Assembly: GCA_002345845.1 (NCBI GenBank)
Contig: DDWF01000099.1
Location: 1 to 16,942, forward strand
From: Betaproteobacteria bacterium UBA2293
GTDB taxonomy: Bacteria > Pseudomonadota > Gammaproteobacteria > Burkholderiales > Rhodocyclaceae
Length of the DNA: 16,942 bases
Direction of reading: 5' to 3'
Positions 8,420 through 15,900 of this stretch are shown piece after piece. The translations under genes and the position numbers were made by a program. The notes under the pieces are model-generated. The model was not told where the DNA came from. It saw only the letters and a program-made list of their open reading frames with translations, and made no database searches. Position 1 is the stretch's first letter. Every line of letters starts with the position of its first letter.

Positions 8420-9379
8420 TCAGAATTCGAGCAGGGCTGCGCCCCAGGTAAAGCCACCGCCGACGCCTTCCAGCAGCACTTTGTGACCGCGCTGAATACG
8501 CCCGTCCCGCACCGCCTCATCGAGAGCCAGCGGCACCGAGGCGGCCGAGGTATTACCGTGGCGATCTACGGTGACGATCACGCGCTCGCGCTCGATACCA
8601 AGCTTCCTGCCGGTAGCGTCGATGATGCGGATATTGGCCTGATGCGGAATCAGCCAATCAACATCGGCCGTCTTGATGCCCGCTTTGGCACACACCTCGT
8701 CGGCAATCTCGGCCAGCACACGCACGGCGAACTTGAAGACCGCCTGACCATCCATGCGCAGGAAGGGATCACCGGTCACCTGACCGCCGCAAACCTGACC
8801 GGGCACATTGAGGATGCCATTCTGACTGCCGTCTGCATGCATGGCCGTAGCCAGGATGCCGGGCTGCTCGGCAGCTTCCAGAACGACAGCACCAGCGCCA
8901 TCGCCGAAGAGCACGCAAGTGCCGCGGTCATTCCAGTCGAGGATGCGGGAAAACACTTCGGCACCGATGACCAGGGCCTTCTTGTGGCTGCCGGATGCAA
9001 TGAACTTCTCGGCAATCCCCAGGGCATAGGTAAAACCGCTGCAGACAGCCTGCACATCGAAGGCCGCCGCGCCCTTGTTGCCCAAGCGCCCCTGAATCAG
9101 ACAGGCGGTACTCGGAAAGATGAAATCCGGGGTCGACGTGGCGACAATGATCAGATCAAGCTCGGCCGCACCAACGCCGGCCATTTCCAGCGCCCGCTGG
9201 GCGGCAATCAACCCGAGCTCGCTCGAATTAGTACCGGGTTCGGCGAGATAGCGGCTACGAATACCGGTCCGGGAAACGATCCACTCGTCGTTGGTATCGA
9301 TACCCCGCGCTGCCAGATCGTCGTTACTGACAGGATTGCCCGGCAGATAGCTGCCGGTACCGATCACGCGTGCGTACAT
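8420..9379 (-). CDS. fabH: 3-oxoacyl-[acyl-carrier-protein] synthase III (KAS III)
   Basis: A 319-residue condensing enzyme that starts fatty acid synthesis by joining an acyl-CoA primer, usually acetyl-CoA, with malonyl-ACP. The catalytic residues C113 (QAVCSGF), H246 (IPHQAN) and N276 (GNTSAAS) are present, two to one residues away from E. coli FabH numbering. The N-terminus [13 protein letters not shown] is typical. The ATG directly abuts the plsX stop codon (TGA then ATG), with GGAGAG inside plsX as ribosome binding site, so it is translationally coupled to plsX. Confidence 0.96.
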   Translation of the reverse strand: MYARVIGTGSYLPGNPVSNDDLAARGIDTNDEWIVSRTGIRSRYLAEPGTNSSELGLIAAQRALEMAGVGAAELDLIIVATSTPDFIFPSTACLIQGRLGNKGAAAFDVQAVCSGFTYALGIAEKFIASGSHKKALVIGAEVFSRILDWNDRGTCVLFGDGAGAVVLEAAEQPGILATAMHADGSQNGILNVPGQVCGGQVTGDPFLRMDGQAVFKFAVRVLAEIADEVCAKAGIKTADVDWLIPHQANIRIIDATGRKLGIERERVIVTVDRHGNTSAASVPLALDEAVRDGRIQRGHKVLLEGVGGGFTWGAALLEF

Positions 9380-10408
9380 TCAGACACTCTCCATAGCCGC
9401 GGCCTGCGCCGCGGTCAATTGCGCCATACGCGCCGAAATGCGTTCGAGGGCACGGTTCTCCGCCGCATCATAGGCACGGGAGATGGCGGTACCGAACGCC
9501 AGCTCATCTGCCGATCCATGACTCTTGACGGATATGCCCTTGAGCCCGAGCAGAATCGCACCGTTGTAGCGCCGATGATCAAAGCGTTTCTTGAAATTGT
9601 TCAGAACCGAAATGGCGATCAAGGCCGCGATCTTTGTCAGCCAGTTGCGCTTGAATTCACTCTTCAGCGCCGACGCCAACATCTGCGCCAGCCCCTCGGA
9701 CGTCTTCAGGGCTACATTACCGACGAAGCCATCACAAACGATGACATCTGCATCACCCTTGTAGATTCCGTCCCCCTCGACGTTGCCGATGAAGTTGAGA
9801 CCAGAAGCACGCAGCAATTCAGCGGCCGCCTTGACCACCTCGTTGCCCTTGATCTCTTCCTCGCCAATATTGAGGATGCCTACTGTCGGCCGTTCCTTGT
9901 GCTCCATGGCTTCAACCAGCATGGCGCCCATGATGCCGAACTGGAGCAGATGTTCCGGCCCGCAGTCGACGTTGGCCCCAAGATCGAGCATGTGCGTATG
10001 CCCCCGGGCTGTCGGCAAGGGCGCGCAGATCGCCGGCCGGTCGATCCCCGGCAACATCTTCAGGACGAAGCGGGAAATCGCCATCAAGGCGCCTGTATTA
10101 CCTGCCGAAACGCAGGCGTCCGCCTCCCCGGCCTTGACCAGGTTGATGGCGACGCGCATCGAGGAGTCCTTCTTGTTGCGCAGGGCGAGCGCCGGCGACT
10201 CATCCATGCCGACGACTTCCGAGGCGTGAACAAGGCGCACCCTGGGATTGCCCTCATGAGCGCCGATCAACGGCCGCAACACATCGTCCTGACCAACCAG
10301 GAGGAGATGGGCTGCCGGATGCTCTGCAAGAAAACGGATAGCCGCCGGCACCGTCACCGACGGACCGTGGTCACCCCCCATGCAATCAATGGCAATGCGG
10401 GTTGTCAT
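9380..10408 (-). CDS. plsX: Phosphate acyltransferase (acyl-ACP:phosphate transacylase)
   Basis: A 342-residue PlsX that converts acyl-ACP to acyl-phosphate, the acyl donor for PlsY, and so links fatty acid synthesis to phospholipid synthesis. Family marks are the N-terminal [14 protein letters not shown] (residues 5-18), [30 protein letters not shown] and the C-terminal [23 protein letters not shown] region. Length is normal. The ATG at 10406-10408 has no Shine-Dalgarno sequence: only three bases separate it from the T-tract of the terminator-like hairpin after rpmF. It is followed without a gap by fabH. Position after yceD and rpmF is the same as in E. coli. Confidence 0.96.
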   Translation of the reverse strand: MTTRIAIDCMGGDHGPSVTVPAAIRFLAEHPAAHLLLVGQDDVLRPLIGAHEGNPRVRLVHASEVVGMDESPALALRNKKDSSMRVAINLVKAGEADACVSAGNTGALMAISRFVLKMLPGIDRPAICAPLPTARGHTHMLDLGANVDCGPEHLLQFGIMGAMLVEAMEHKERPTVGILNIGEEEIKGNEVVKAAAELLRASGLNFIGNVEGDGIYKGDADVIVCDGFVGNVALKTSEGLAQMLASALKSEFKRNWLTKIAALIAISVLNNFKKRFDHRRYNGAILLGLKGISVKSHGSADELAFGTAISRAYDAAENRALERISARMAQLTAAQAAAMESV

Positions 10409-10411
10409 GGC

Positions 10412-10449
10412 AAAAGAAAAGGCAGGCAGCTCACGAAGAACTGCCTGCC
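10412..10449 (-). terminator. Terminator-like hairpin after rpmF, flush with plsX
   Basis: On the minus strand GGCAGGCAG pairs with CTGCCTGCC (arms 10441-10449 and 10421-10429; loop of 11 nt), followed by TTTTCTTTT (10420-10412). This is a standard intrinsic terminator 14 nt beyond the rpmF stop. Since plsX begins three bases later, it must be leaky, conditional, or bypassed for the fab genes to be expressed from the yceD promoter. Confidence 0.8.
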
Positions 10450-10463
10450 CTTAATTTGAACGA

Positions 10464-10643
10464 TTACTCGCCCTTGCCCTTGAGGACCTTCTTGCCGCGG
10501 TAGAAACCCGTCGGGGAGATGTGGTGACGCAGGTGCGTCTCGCCGGTGGTCGGCTCAACGGCCAGCGGGGGAGCGGTCAGAAAATCGTGAGCGCGATGCA
10601 TGCCACGCTTGGACGGGGACTTCTTGTTCTGTTGAACGGCCAT
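10464..10643 (-). CDS. rpmF: 50S ribosomal protein L32
   Basis: A 59-residue basic protein beginning [20 protein letters not shown] and ending in KKVLKGKGE, a standard bacterial L32 of the large ribosomal subunit. It carries the conserved [11 protein letters not shown] start and [21 protein letters not shown] segment. It lacks the four zinc-binding cysteines found in some L32 proteins, as is usual in proteobacteria. GGAG nine bases before the ATG serves as ribosome binding site. It lies 20 nt after the yceD stop, and a terminator-like hairpin follows. Confidence 0.97.
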   Translation of the reverse strand: MAVQQNKKSPSKRGMHRAHDFLTAPPLAVEPTTGETHLRHHISPTGFYRGKKVLKGKGE

Positions 10644-10663
10644 GTTGTGTTACTCCAAAAAAA

Positions 10664-11152
10664 TCAGTTCGGCTTGCCCTTGAGACCAGCCAGCGCCGCG
10701 AACGGATTGATCCGTTCACCGGCATCAGCTGCCTCGGGCAGACCACATTTTTCGTGCCGCGGCGCGACCGGCAGGGTGAGGAGGATTTCATCCTCTATCA
10801 ATTCGCCCACTTCCAGTTCGCCATCCACCGGCAGGAAATCCCGGGTGTCGTCTTCCAGCTCTTCCTGCGACAAGTCGAGGCTGGCTGGAACTATTTCCAG
10901 CAAACTATCGACATCCAGATCAAAGACAATCGTCTCCAAGCAGCGCTGACAAGCCAGCGAAACACGCCCGCTTACCGTCAACTGCAGCAGGAGCTCGCCA
11001 CGTTCGCCCTTGAAACCCTCGAGACGCCAGGAAACATCTCCCGCGACCTCGGTCAGCAAATCATGCAGGCGTTCAAGTTCCGCGATCGCCAATGTCCCTT
11101 CCAGAACACGCGAATCACGAGCAAATGCGAAGGCGTCTTTGATCCTTTTCAA
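10664..11152 (-). CDS. yceD: DUF177/YceD family protein (23S rRNA accumulation protein)
   Basis: A 162-residue acidic protein of the YceD/DUF177 family, which is nearly always encoded just before rpmF. In E. coli and in plants, family members are linked to 23S rRNA accumulation or processing. Conserved marks are FARDSRVLEGTLAIAELERL near the N-terminus, the CQRCLE pair in the middle (a likely metal or structural site), the acidic EELEDDTRDFLPVDGELEVGELIEDEILLTLPVAP segment, with the final part HEKCGL and NPFAALAGLKGK. The TTG at 11150-11152 is chosen: a good promoter lies just upstream (11181-11209), so the longer frame from a GTG at 11236 would start before the transcript. No Shine-Dalgarno sequence is apparent at the TTG. 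The start choice is the weakest part of this call. Confidence 0.88.
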   Translation of the reverse strand: MKRIKDAFAFARDSRVLEGTLAIAELERLHDLLTEVAGDVSWRLEGFKGERGELLLQLTVSGRVSLACQRCLETIVFDLDVDSLLEIVPASLDLSQEELEDDTRDFLPVDGELEVGELIEDEILLTLPVAPRHEKCGLPEAADAGERINPFAALAGLKGKPN

Positions 11153-11162
11153 GCTAGAACCG

Positions 11163-11190
11163 TTGCGACTTAAACGCGAGATGATATTAT
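11163..11190 (+). promoter_or_regulatory. Possible divergent promoter for maf
   Basis: On the plus strand TTGCGA (11163-11168) and TATTAT (11185-11190) are 16 bp apart. The -10 overlaps the -10 of the yceD promoter on the other strand. It would give a leader of about 70 nt before the maf ATG. Confidence 0.4.
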
Positions 11191-11209
11191 TTTTGGCTTT
11201 CCAAGTCAA
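11181..11209 (-). promoter_or_regulatory. Sigma-70-type promoter for yceD-rpmF-(plsX-fab)
   Basis: On the minus strand TTGACT (11209-11204) and TATCAT (11186-11181) each match the -35 and -10 consensus at five of six bases, with exactly 17 bp between them. Transcription would start near 11174, about 22 nt before the yceD TTG. It is the best-looking promoter in the window. Confidence 0.7.
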
Positions 11210-11266
11210 AACAAAGTGCTGCTTCAAGACTTTCACGCAAGCGCTTGTGGCAATGACACTTTCACT

Positions 11267-11845
11267 ATGCCCCCACTGATTCTTGCCTCTACTTCACCTT
11301 ATCGTCGCGAATTGCTCACCCGCCTCGGCCTGCCCTTCTCCGTTGCCAATCCGCAGACAGACGAAAGCCCACTGCCCGGCGAGGCGCCGGAAGCTCTCGC
11401 CCTGCGCCTGTCGGAAGCGAAAGCCCGGGCCGTTGCCCAGGCACATCCAGAGGCCCTGATCATTGGCAGCGATCAGGTCGCGACCGTCGGCAACCAAATT
11501 TATGGCAAGCCGGGAACGCACGAACGCGCGGTCGAGCAATTGCAGGCGCTCTCCGGAAAAACGGTCAATTTCTTCACCGGCCTCTGCCTCTACAACGCCC
11601 GCACTGGCCAGGCCGACGTGCGCGGCATTCCGACGCTGGTCACCTTCCGCCAACTGAGCGACAGCGAAATCGAAAACTACCTGCGTCGCGAGCCAGCCTA
11701 CAACTGCGCCGGCGCCGCCAAATCGGAGGGCCTGGGCATTGCTCTGCTGCACAGTATGCGTGGCGACGATCCGAACGCCCTCGTCGGCCTGCCGCTGATC
11801 GCCCTCTGCGACATGCTACGCAACCAAGGCGTTGCCGTACTCTGA
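11267..11845 (+). CDS. yceF: Maf/YceF-family nucleotide pyrophosphatase (m7GTP pyrophosphatase type)
   Basis: A 192-residue Maf-family nucleoside triphosphate pyrophosphatase that removes non-canonical nucleotides. The N-terminal [14 protein letters not shown] is the phosphate-binding signature, and D69 in GSDQV is the catalytic/metal residue. The stretch [17 protein letters not shown] resembles the YceF (MafB, m7GTP) subgroup rather than the YhdE (dTTP/UTP) subgroup, so m7GTP is the expected substrate by family. The ATG at 11267 gives the family N-terminus; an in-frame upstream start at 11216 adds unrelated residues. No clear Shine-Dalgarno sequence is seen. Its stop overlaps the next ATG by one base (TGATG). 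As in E. coli it is divergent from yceD-rpmF-plsX-fab. Confidence 0.92.
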   Translation: MPPLILASTSPYRRELLTRLGLPFSVANPQTDESPLPGEAPEALALRLSEAKARAVAQAHPEALIIGSDQVATVGNQIYGKPGTHERAVEQLQALSGKTVNFFTGLCLYNARTGQADVRGIPTLVTFRQLSDSEIENYLRREPAYNCAGAAKSEGLGIALLHSMRGDDPNALVGLPLIALCDMLRNQGVAVL

Positions 11846-12552
11846 TGACCGGCACGCTATATCTGATTCCCGTCCCGCTGGGCCCCTCGAATCCTGCCGA
11901 CTCACTGACTCCCGGCGTGCTGGCAACAATTCGCCCACTTGGCCATTTCATTGTCGAACAGGCAAAGAGCGCCCGCGCTTTCCTCAAGGCGGCCGGCACC
12001 GAACGAGCATTGCAGGAATTGTCGCTCGTCGAACTGAATGAACACACCCGCAGCAACCAGCTCGACGCGCTGCTCACCCCATTGCGCGCCGGCCACGATG
12101 TCGGCCTGCTATCCGAAGCCGGCTGTCCGGCTATCGCTGACCCCGGCGCCGATCTGGTCGCCCTCGCCCAACGCGAAAACATTCGCGTCGTGCCACTGAT
12201 CGGGCCATCCTCCCTGCTCTTGGCACTGATGGCTTCCGGTCTGAACGGTCAGCGCTTTGCTTTCCATGGCTACCTACCAGCCAAGGATAGCGAGCGACGC
12301 CAGGCACTCGGCGAACTTGAACTTGAATCGCAGAAACGCCGCCAGACGCAATTATTCATCGAAACCCCCTATCGGAATCAGGCCATGTTCGATGCCATCC
12401 TGCAAGCCTGCCGACCAGCCACCCGGCTCTGCGTCGCTACCGAGCTGACACAACCCGGCGAATCAGTGCGTACGCTCAGCATCGCCCAGTGGAAAAAGGA
12501 AACGCCGCCCGACCTCGAGCGGCGCCCCACGGTGTTCCTGCTGCTCGCCTGA
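11845..12552 (+). CDS. RsmI-like tetrapyrrole-methylase-fold SAM methyltransferase
   Basis: A 235-residue protein related to RsmI, the methylase of the ribose of 16S rRNA C1402. It has the N-terminal GTLYLIPVPLGPSN (residues 3-16), the SAM-binding-like SEAGCPAIADPG (90-101), PLIGPSSLLLALMASGL (117-133) and FAFHGYLPAK (138-147). These are degenerate relative to standard RsmI (TPIGN and SDAGTPGISDPG forms), and the protein is some 50 residues shorter than E. coli RsmI, lacking its extra C-terminal part. It is thus more likely a paralogue than rsmI itself; its substrate is unknown. It is translationally coupled to maf (1-nt overlap) and ends 3 bp from the convergent sppA. Confidence 0.82.
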   Translation: MTGTLYLIPVPLGPSNPADSLTPGVLATIRPLGHFIVEQAKSARAFLKAAGTERALQELSLVELNEHTRSNQLDALLTPLRAGHDVGLLSEAGCPAIADPGADLVALAQRENIRVVPLIGPSSLLLALMASGLNGQRFAFHGYLPAKDSERRQALGELELESQKRRQTQLFIETPYRNQAMFDAILQACRPATRLCVATELTQPGESVRTLSIAQWKKETPPDLERRPTVFLLLA

Positions 12553-12555
12553 GAA

Positions 12556-13518
12556 TTACTGCAGACGCATGGCCCCAGCCGACTCGACGAAAGCGCCCCA
12601 GAAACCGGAGAAGGTCGTCGCCCCCAGGCGCTTGGCAAACCGTTCGGCAATATTGTCCTTGACCGAATAGTCGAGCACCTTTTCTGCCTTCAGCACATCG
12701 CGCGCCACCGAATCGACATTACCAAAATCGTCAGCCAGCCCGCGCTCGATACTTTGTCGACCGGTCCACATCAGGCCAGAGAAGGTATCCGGCGCATCCT
12801 TGAGGCGCTCACCCCGTCCAGCCTTGACAACCTCGATGAACTGCTGATGGATGTCATTCAGCAGCAATTGCGCATGTTCCTTGTGTTGCGGCGCCTGCGG
12901 TGAAAACGGATCGAGAAAGCCCTTGTTGTCGCCAGCAGTGAGGAGGCGGCGCTCGACGCCGAGCTTGTCCATGGTTCCGGTGAAGCCGAAACCGTCCATC
13001 AGCACACCGATGGAGCCAACGATACTGGCCTTGTCGACGTAAATCCGGTCCGCCGCCGCCGCGACATAGTAGCCGCCGGAAGCGCAAATATCCTCGACCA
13101 CCGCATAGAGCGGCTTGTCCGGATATTTGGCGCGCAGTCGCCGGATTTCATCGTAGACAATCCCTGCCTGAACCGGACTACCGCCGGGGCTGTTGATGCG
13201 CAGAATGACGCCCGCAGCATGTTCGGCCTCGAAAGCACTGTTCAGGGCAGCGACCAGTTTCTCGCCGTTGGCCTCGCCCTTGGCCTGGATGACCCCGCTC
13301 AGATTGACCAGCGCGCTATGTCGTTGCTGCTGCTCGACATCAGTACCCCAATCGACAACGGCAACCAGGATGAAGGCCACATAGGCAAACCCGAGCAGCT
13401 TGAAAAAAATCCCCCAACGCCGGCGCGCCCGTTGCTCTTGCAGGGTCGCAAAGGCCAGTTTTTCGAGCGTCTGCCGCTCCCAGCCGGGTGGTTGATTCGA
13501 TGATTGGGGATTATCCAT
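12556..13518 (-). CDS. sppA: SppA-type signal peptide peptidase (S49 family)
   Basis: A 320-residue single-domain S49 peptidase, the short form rather than the 67-kDa double-domain E. coli type. A cytoplasmic N-terminus of about 35 residues precedes one membrane helix (about 36-56), so the catalytic domain faces the periplasm, where it digests cleaved signal peptides left in the membrane. The catalytic Ser/Lys dyad is predicted as S147 (ICASGGYYVA) and K199 (AGDNKG), the same positions as in the short B. subtilis SppA; INSPGGSPVQAG at 109-119 forms the substrate-binding strand. The ATG overlaps the Rieske gene by 8 nt. It is the last gene of the rluC operon and ends 3 bp from the convergent methylase gene. 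Confidence 0.93.
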   Translation of the reverse strand: MDNPQSSNQPPGWERQTLEKLAFATLQEQRARRRWGIFFKLLGFAYVAFILVAVVDWGTDVEQQQRHSALVNLSGVIQAKGEANGEKLVAALNSAFEAEHAAGVILRINSPGGSPVQAGIVYDEIRRLRAKYPDKPLYAVVEDICASGGYYVAAAADRIYVDKASIVGSIGVLMDGFGFTGTMDKLGVERRLLTAGDNKGFLDPFSPQAPQHKEHAQLLLNDIHQQFIEVVKAGRGERLKDAPDTFSGLMWTGRQSIERGLADDFGNVDSVARDVLKAEKVLDYSVKDNIAERFAKRLGATTFSGFWGAFVESAGAMRLQ

Positions 13519-13870
13519 AGCCTTCGTTTTGATCCAGATAGATGTTGCCTTCGATCTCGCGCACCGCCAGAGGTTTCAAGCCCTTTCCCTGACAACGACC
13601 GCCGAGACATCTGCCCGACTCCGGAGCATAAAGCGCGCCATGAATAGAGCAGATCAAGTATAGCTTGGAACTATCGAAGAATTCGCCCGGCTGCCAGTCC
13701 AACTGGGCGGGAACATGCCCGCATTCGTTGATATAAGCATGAACCTTACCGCGGTAGCGGATAACAAAAGCAGGCAGATCACGAGCACCTTGGCAAACGG
13801 TGAAGCGAAAGCCAAGGCCGCCCTCGACGACCTCGTCAGCGGCACAGATCAGGCGCAGGTCGCCAACCAC
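13511..13870 (-). CDS. Small Rieske [2Fe-2S] protein
   Basis: A 119-residue soluble protein with the Rieske cluster motifs C-G-H and C-S-I-H (ECGHVPAQLDW, then CSIHGALYAPESGRCLGGRCQG), which bind a [2Fe-2S] cluster by two Cys and two His. It is a stand-alone ferredoxin-like electron carrier, without a membrane anchor or an oxygenase domain. The only in-frame start in the region is GTG (13868-13870), which overlaps the gph-like gene by 22 nt; its own 3' end overlaps sppA by 8 nt. Being wedged between gph and sppA with overlaps on both sides argues for coupled translation, but the redox partner is unknown. Confidence 0.88.
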   Translation of the reverse strand: MVGDLRLICAADEVVEGGLGFRFTVCQGARDLPAFVIRYRGKVHAYINECGHVPAQLDWQPGEFFDSSKLYLICSIHGALYAPESGRCLGGRCQGKGLKPLAVREIEGNIYLDQNEGYG

Positions 13871-14499
13871 CGGTCCAGTTCCGGAACACTGTCGAGCAGG
13901 GCGCGCGGACCATGCTCCCGCAAATGCTCATGCGGATGGGCGCCGTAGGTAACCGCCAGGGAGTCCACACCGGCATTCCGGGCCATCAGTAGATCGTGCG
14001 AGGTATCGCCGATCATGACCGTAGCCCCGGCAGCAACGCCGAACTCCGCCGTCAACTCATCCAGCATTTGTGGATGTGGCTTGGAATGGCACTCGTCAGC
14101 ACAGCGCGAGGCCATGAAATACGGGCGCAACTGTGAATGATCGAGGGCGCGCTCGAGACCCAGGCGGCTCTTGCCGGTGGCAATGGCCAGCGTATGACCG
14201 GCCGCCTGAAGACGGGCCAGCATTTCCGGCACACCGCGAAACAAGTTCAGGTTATGGTCGCCGGACAGGTAATGGAAACGATAGCGCTCGGCCATCGCCT
14301 GATAGTTCTCCGGCGCCAGATCGGGCACTGCGTGGCGCATGGCATCAACCAACCCGAGCCCGATCACGTGGCGGGCACGGGCGTCGTCCGGCACCGGCAG
14401 ATCGAGATCACGGCAAGCCGCCTGAATGGCGTGGACGATGGCGGCAGCGGAATCGAGCAGGGTGCCATCCCAATCGAAGACGATCAGTTCATATTTCAT
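13849..14499 (-). CDS. HAD-family hydrolase, phosphoglycolate phosphatase (Gph)-like
   Basis: A 216-residue HAD phosphatase with the motifs in order: DWDGTLLDS (nucleophile D9, acid D11), ATGKS (motif II), SKPHPQML (motif III lysine) and MIGDTSHDLLMARNAG (motif IV), with a four-helix cap between motifs I and II. This is the Gph/PGP layout, and such enzymes remove phosphate from 2-phosphoglycolate or related small phosphates. Substrate cannot be fixed from sequence, because betaproteobacteria often have several paralogues and this copy is beside rluC rather than with trp or rpe genes. It overlaps rluC by 4 nt (ATGA) and the Rieske gene by 22 nt. Confidence 0.88.
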   Translation of the reverse strand: MKYELIVFDWDGTLLDSAAAIVHAIQAACRDLDLPVPDDARARHVIGLGLVDAMRHAVPDLAPENYQAMAERYRFHYLSGDHNLNLFRGVPEMLARLQAAGHTLAIATGKSRLGLERALDHSQLRPYFMASRCADECHSKPHPQMLDELTAEFGVAAGATVMIGDTSHDLLMARNAGVDSLAVTYGAHPHEHLREHGPRALLDSVPELDRWLATCA

Positions 14500-15500
14500 T
14501 GTCGGGCGAGAATCTCTTCAAGGTTATCGGCGGTGAATTCGCGCGCGCCCCGCGCATCGGCAACGGCGATACAGGAGCGGATGTTGTCCGGCAGCGGCGC
14601 AACGCACTCGAGCGGTGCCGCTGTCAGCGGATGGCGAAAAGCCATGCGCCAGGCATGCAGGGCCATGCGCTTAAGCCCCTCGGACTTGATTTTGCGGTTG
14701 AGCGAAAAATCGCCGTATTTTTCGTCACCGAGAATGGGAAAGCCAAGGTGGGCGAGATGGACGCGAATCTGATGCGTCCGCCCGGTCTTCAGCTGCGCCT
14801 CGAGCAGGCTCATCTCCGGCCAGCGGGCGAGCAGGCGAAATACGGTATGCGCCGCCTTGCCTTCGGGATTGACCGACACCCGACGCTCGCCACTCTCGGT
14901 CAAGTACTTGAACAGCGGCGCCTTGACGTGCTGGGTGGCATTCATCCAGCGCCCCTTGACGAGGACCAGGTAACGTTTATCGGCGCCCGCTCCATGCTCG
15001 CGGAACATGTCGTGCAGCGCCGTCAGCGCCAGGCGCTTCTTGCCGATCAGCAAAATGCCCGAGGTTTCGCGGTCCAGGCGATGCGCCAATTCGAGAAACT
15101 TGGCCTGCGGACGCTGCCGGCGCAGGGCTTCGATAACACCAAAGCTGACCCCACTGCCACCGTGCACGGCAATCCCTTCGGGCTTGTCGATGACCAGCAT
15201 CGCCTCATCTTCAAAGATGATGGGCAGATCAACCCGTTGTTTGGCGGCTTCATCAACTTCGTTCTTCGGCCGTTCGGCAATGCGTATCGGCGGGATGCGC
15301 AACTTATCGCCAATGCATAGGCGGTAGGTTGCGTCAACCCGGCCGCTATTCACCCGTACCTCCCCACTACGCAGGATGCGATACAGATGGCTTTTCGGAA
15401 CGCCCTTGCAGTGGCGGATCAGGAAGTTGTCGAGACGCTGGCCCTGCTCTTCGTCACCGACCACCAGATGGGTGACGGAATTGTTACCAGCACTGATCAT
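14496..15500 (-). CDS. rluC: 23S rRNA pseudouridine synthase RluC
   Basis: A 334-residue RluA-family pseudouridine synthase expected to modify U955, U2504 and U2580 of 23S rRNA. An S4-like RNA-binding domain covers about residues 20-80 (QRLDNFLIRHCKGVPKSHLYRILRSGEVRVN). The catalytic core has D143 in AHRLDRETSGIL, the invariant aspartate, then KTGRTHQIRVHLAHLGFPILGD. The position beside and divergent from rne is the same as in E. coli, which supports RluC over RluD. No Shine-Dalgarno sequence precedes the ATG; a TATATT element lies just five bases upstream. It heads the overlapping operon with gph-like, Rieske and sppA. Confidence 0.93.
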   Translation of the reverse strand: MISAGNNSVTHLVVGDEEQGQRLDNFLIRHCKGVPKSHLYRILRSGEVRVNSGRVDATYRLCIGDKLRIPPIRIAERPKNEVDEAAKQRVDLPIIFEDEAMLVIDKPEGIAVHGGSGVSFGVIEALRRQRPQAKFLELAHRLDRETSGILLIGKKRLALTALHDMFREHGAGADKRYLVLVKGRWMNATQHVKAPLFKYLTESGERRVSVNPEGKAAHTVFRLLARWPEMSLLEAQLKTGRTHQIRVHLAHLGFPILGDEKYGDFSLNRKIKSEGLKRMALHAWRMAFRHPLTAAPLECVAPLPDNIRSCIAVADARGAREFTADNLEEILARQ

Positions 15501-15513
15501 TTTCTAATATACT
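15484..15513 (+). promoter_or_regulatory. Possible rne promoter overlapping the rluC start
   Basis: TTACCA (15484-15489) and TATACT (15508-15513) are 18 bp apart on the plus strand and would start rne transcription near 15520, giving a leader of about 380 nt. The -35 is only a four-of-six match, so this is tentative. Confidence 0.35.
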
Positions 15514-15900
15514 GCCCTCGTTTTACGTCTCGGTTTGCAAGAGATTCCGAACCGTCAGACCGTCCGCCCTCGCGCCATTCGCGCGACCGCCGTGCGGCAG
15601 GCTTAGATGTCTCACTTGCGCGACCTGCGCAAGCCAGACCAACGTAAATCGCCTGGTTAAGTTCACTCACCAAAAGTAGTGATGTTAATGGATAAGCCCG
15701 CCTTAAGCACGCACGGATTGCCCGTTGCAGGAATTCTCGGGTCGCGCATTTTACTTAAAAATGTCTCGCGACCAGCACTCGATCAGCACATTCACCATCG
15801 CCTATGCCTCCCTTCATGACGCAAACCGAGAACTGAAACTGTCGCTGCCTGCAAGGGCGTTTCGTTGCGGCGTACTAAGGTGCGCTGGAGCACGAAAACA
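15501..15900 (+). ncRNA. Long structured 5' leader of rne (putative autoregulatory UTR)
   Basis: This 400-bp gap holds no convincing gene. On the plus strand it contains several hairpins: TCGCGC/GCGCGA (15570-15586), a small CCGC/GCGG (15587-15597), CTTGCGC/GCGCAAG (15615-15633) and a long bulged stem 15740-15773 (GGTCGCG/CGCGACC outside, CATTTT/AAAATG inside). The E. coli rne leader is also several hundred nucleotides long and lets RNase E cleave its own mRNA. This leader has the same place and size, but homology of structure is inferred, not shown. Confidence 0.5.
15860..15897 (+). promoter_or_regulatory. Possible stem enclosing the rne ribosome binding site
   Basis: TTTCGT (15860-15865) is complementary to ACGAAA (15892-15897). 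The arms bracket the GGAG (15887-15890) that lies ten bases before the rne ATG. A 6-bp closing stem with a 26-nt interior could limit ribosome access; it is AT-rich and only moderately stable. Confidence 0.3.

Noticed and set aside
8315..10459. A 714-codon open frame on the plus strand opposite fabD, fabH, plsX
   Set aside because: It runs antisense through three unambiguous enzymes, has no recognisable domain and is explained by GC-rich codon bias.
15682..15819. Small open frame (about 45 codons) in the rne leader
   Set aside because: It has no good ribosome binding site, no recognisable product and overlaps the strong 15740-15773 hairpin. A regulatory upstream ORF cannot be excluded without ribosome profiling.
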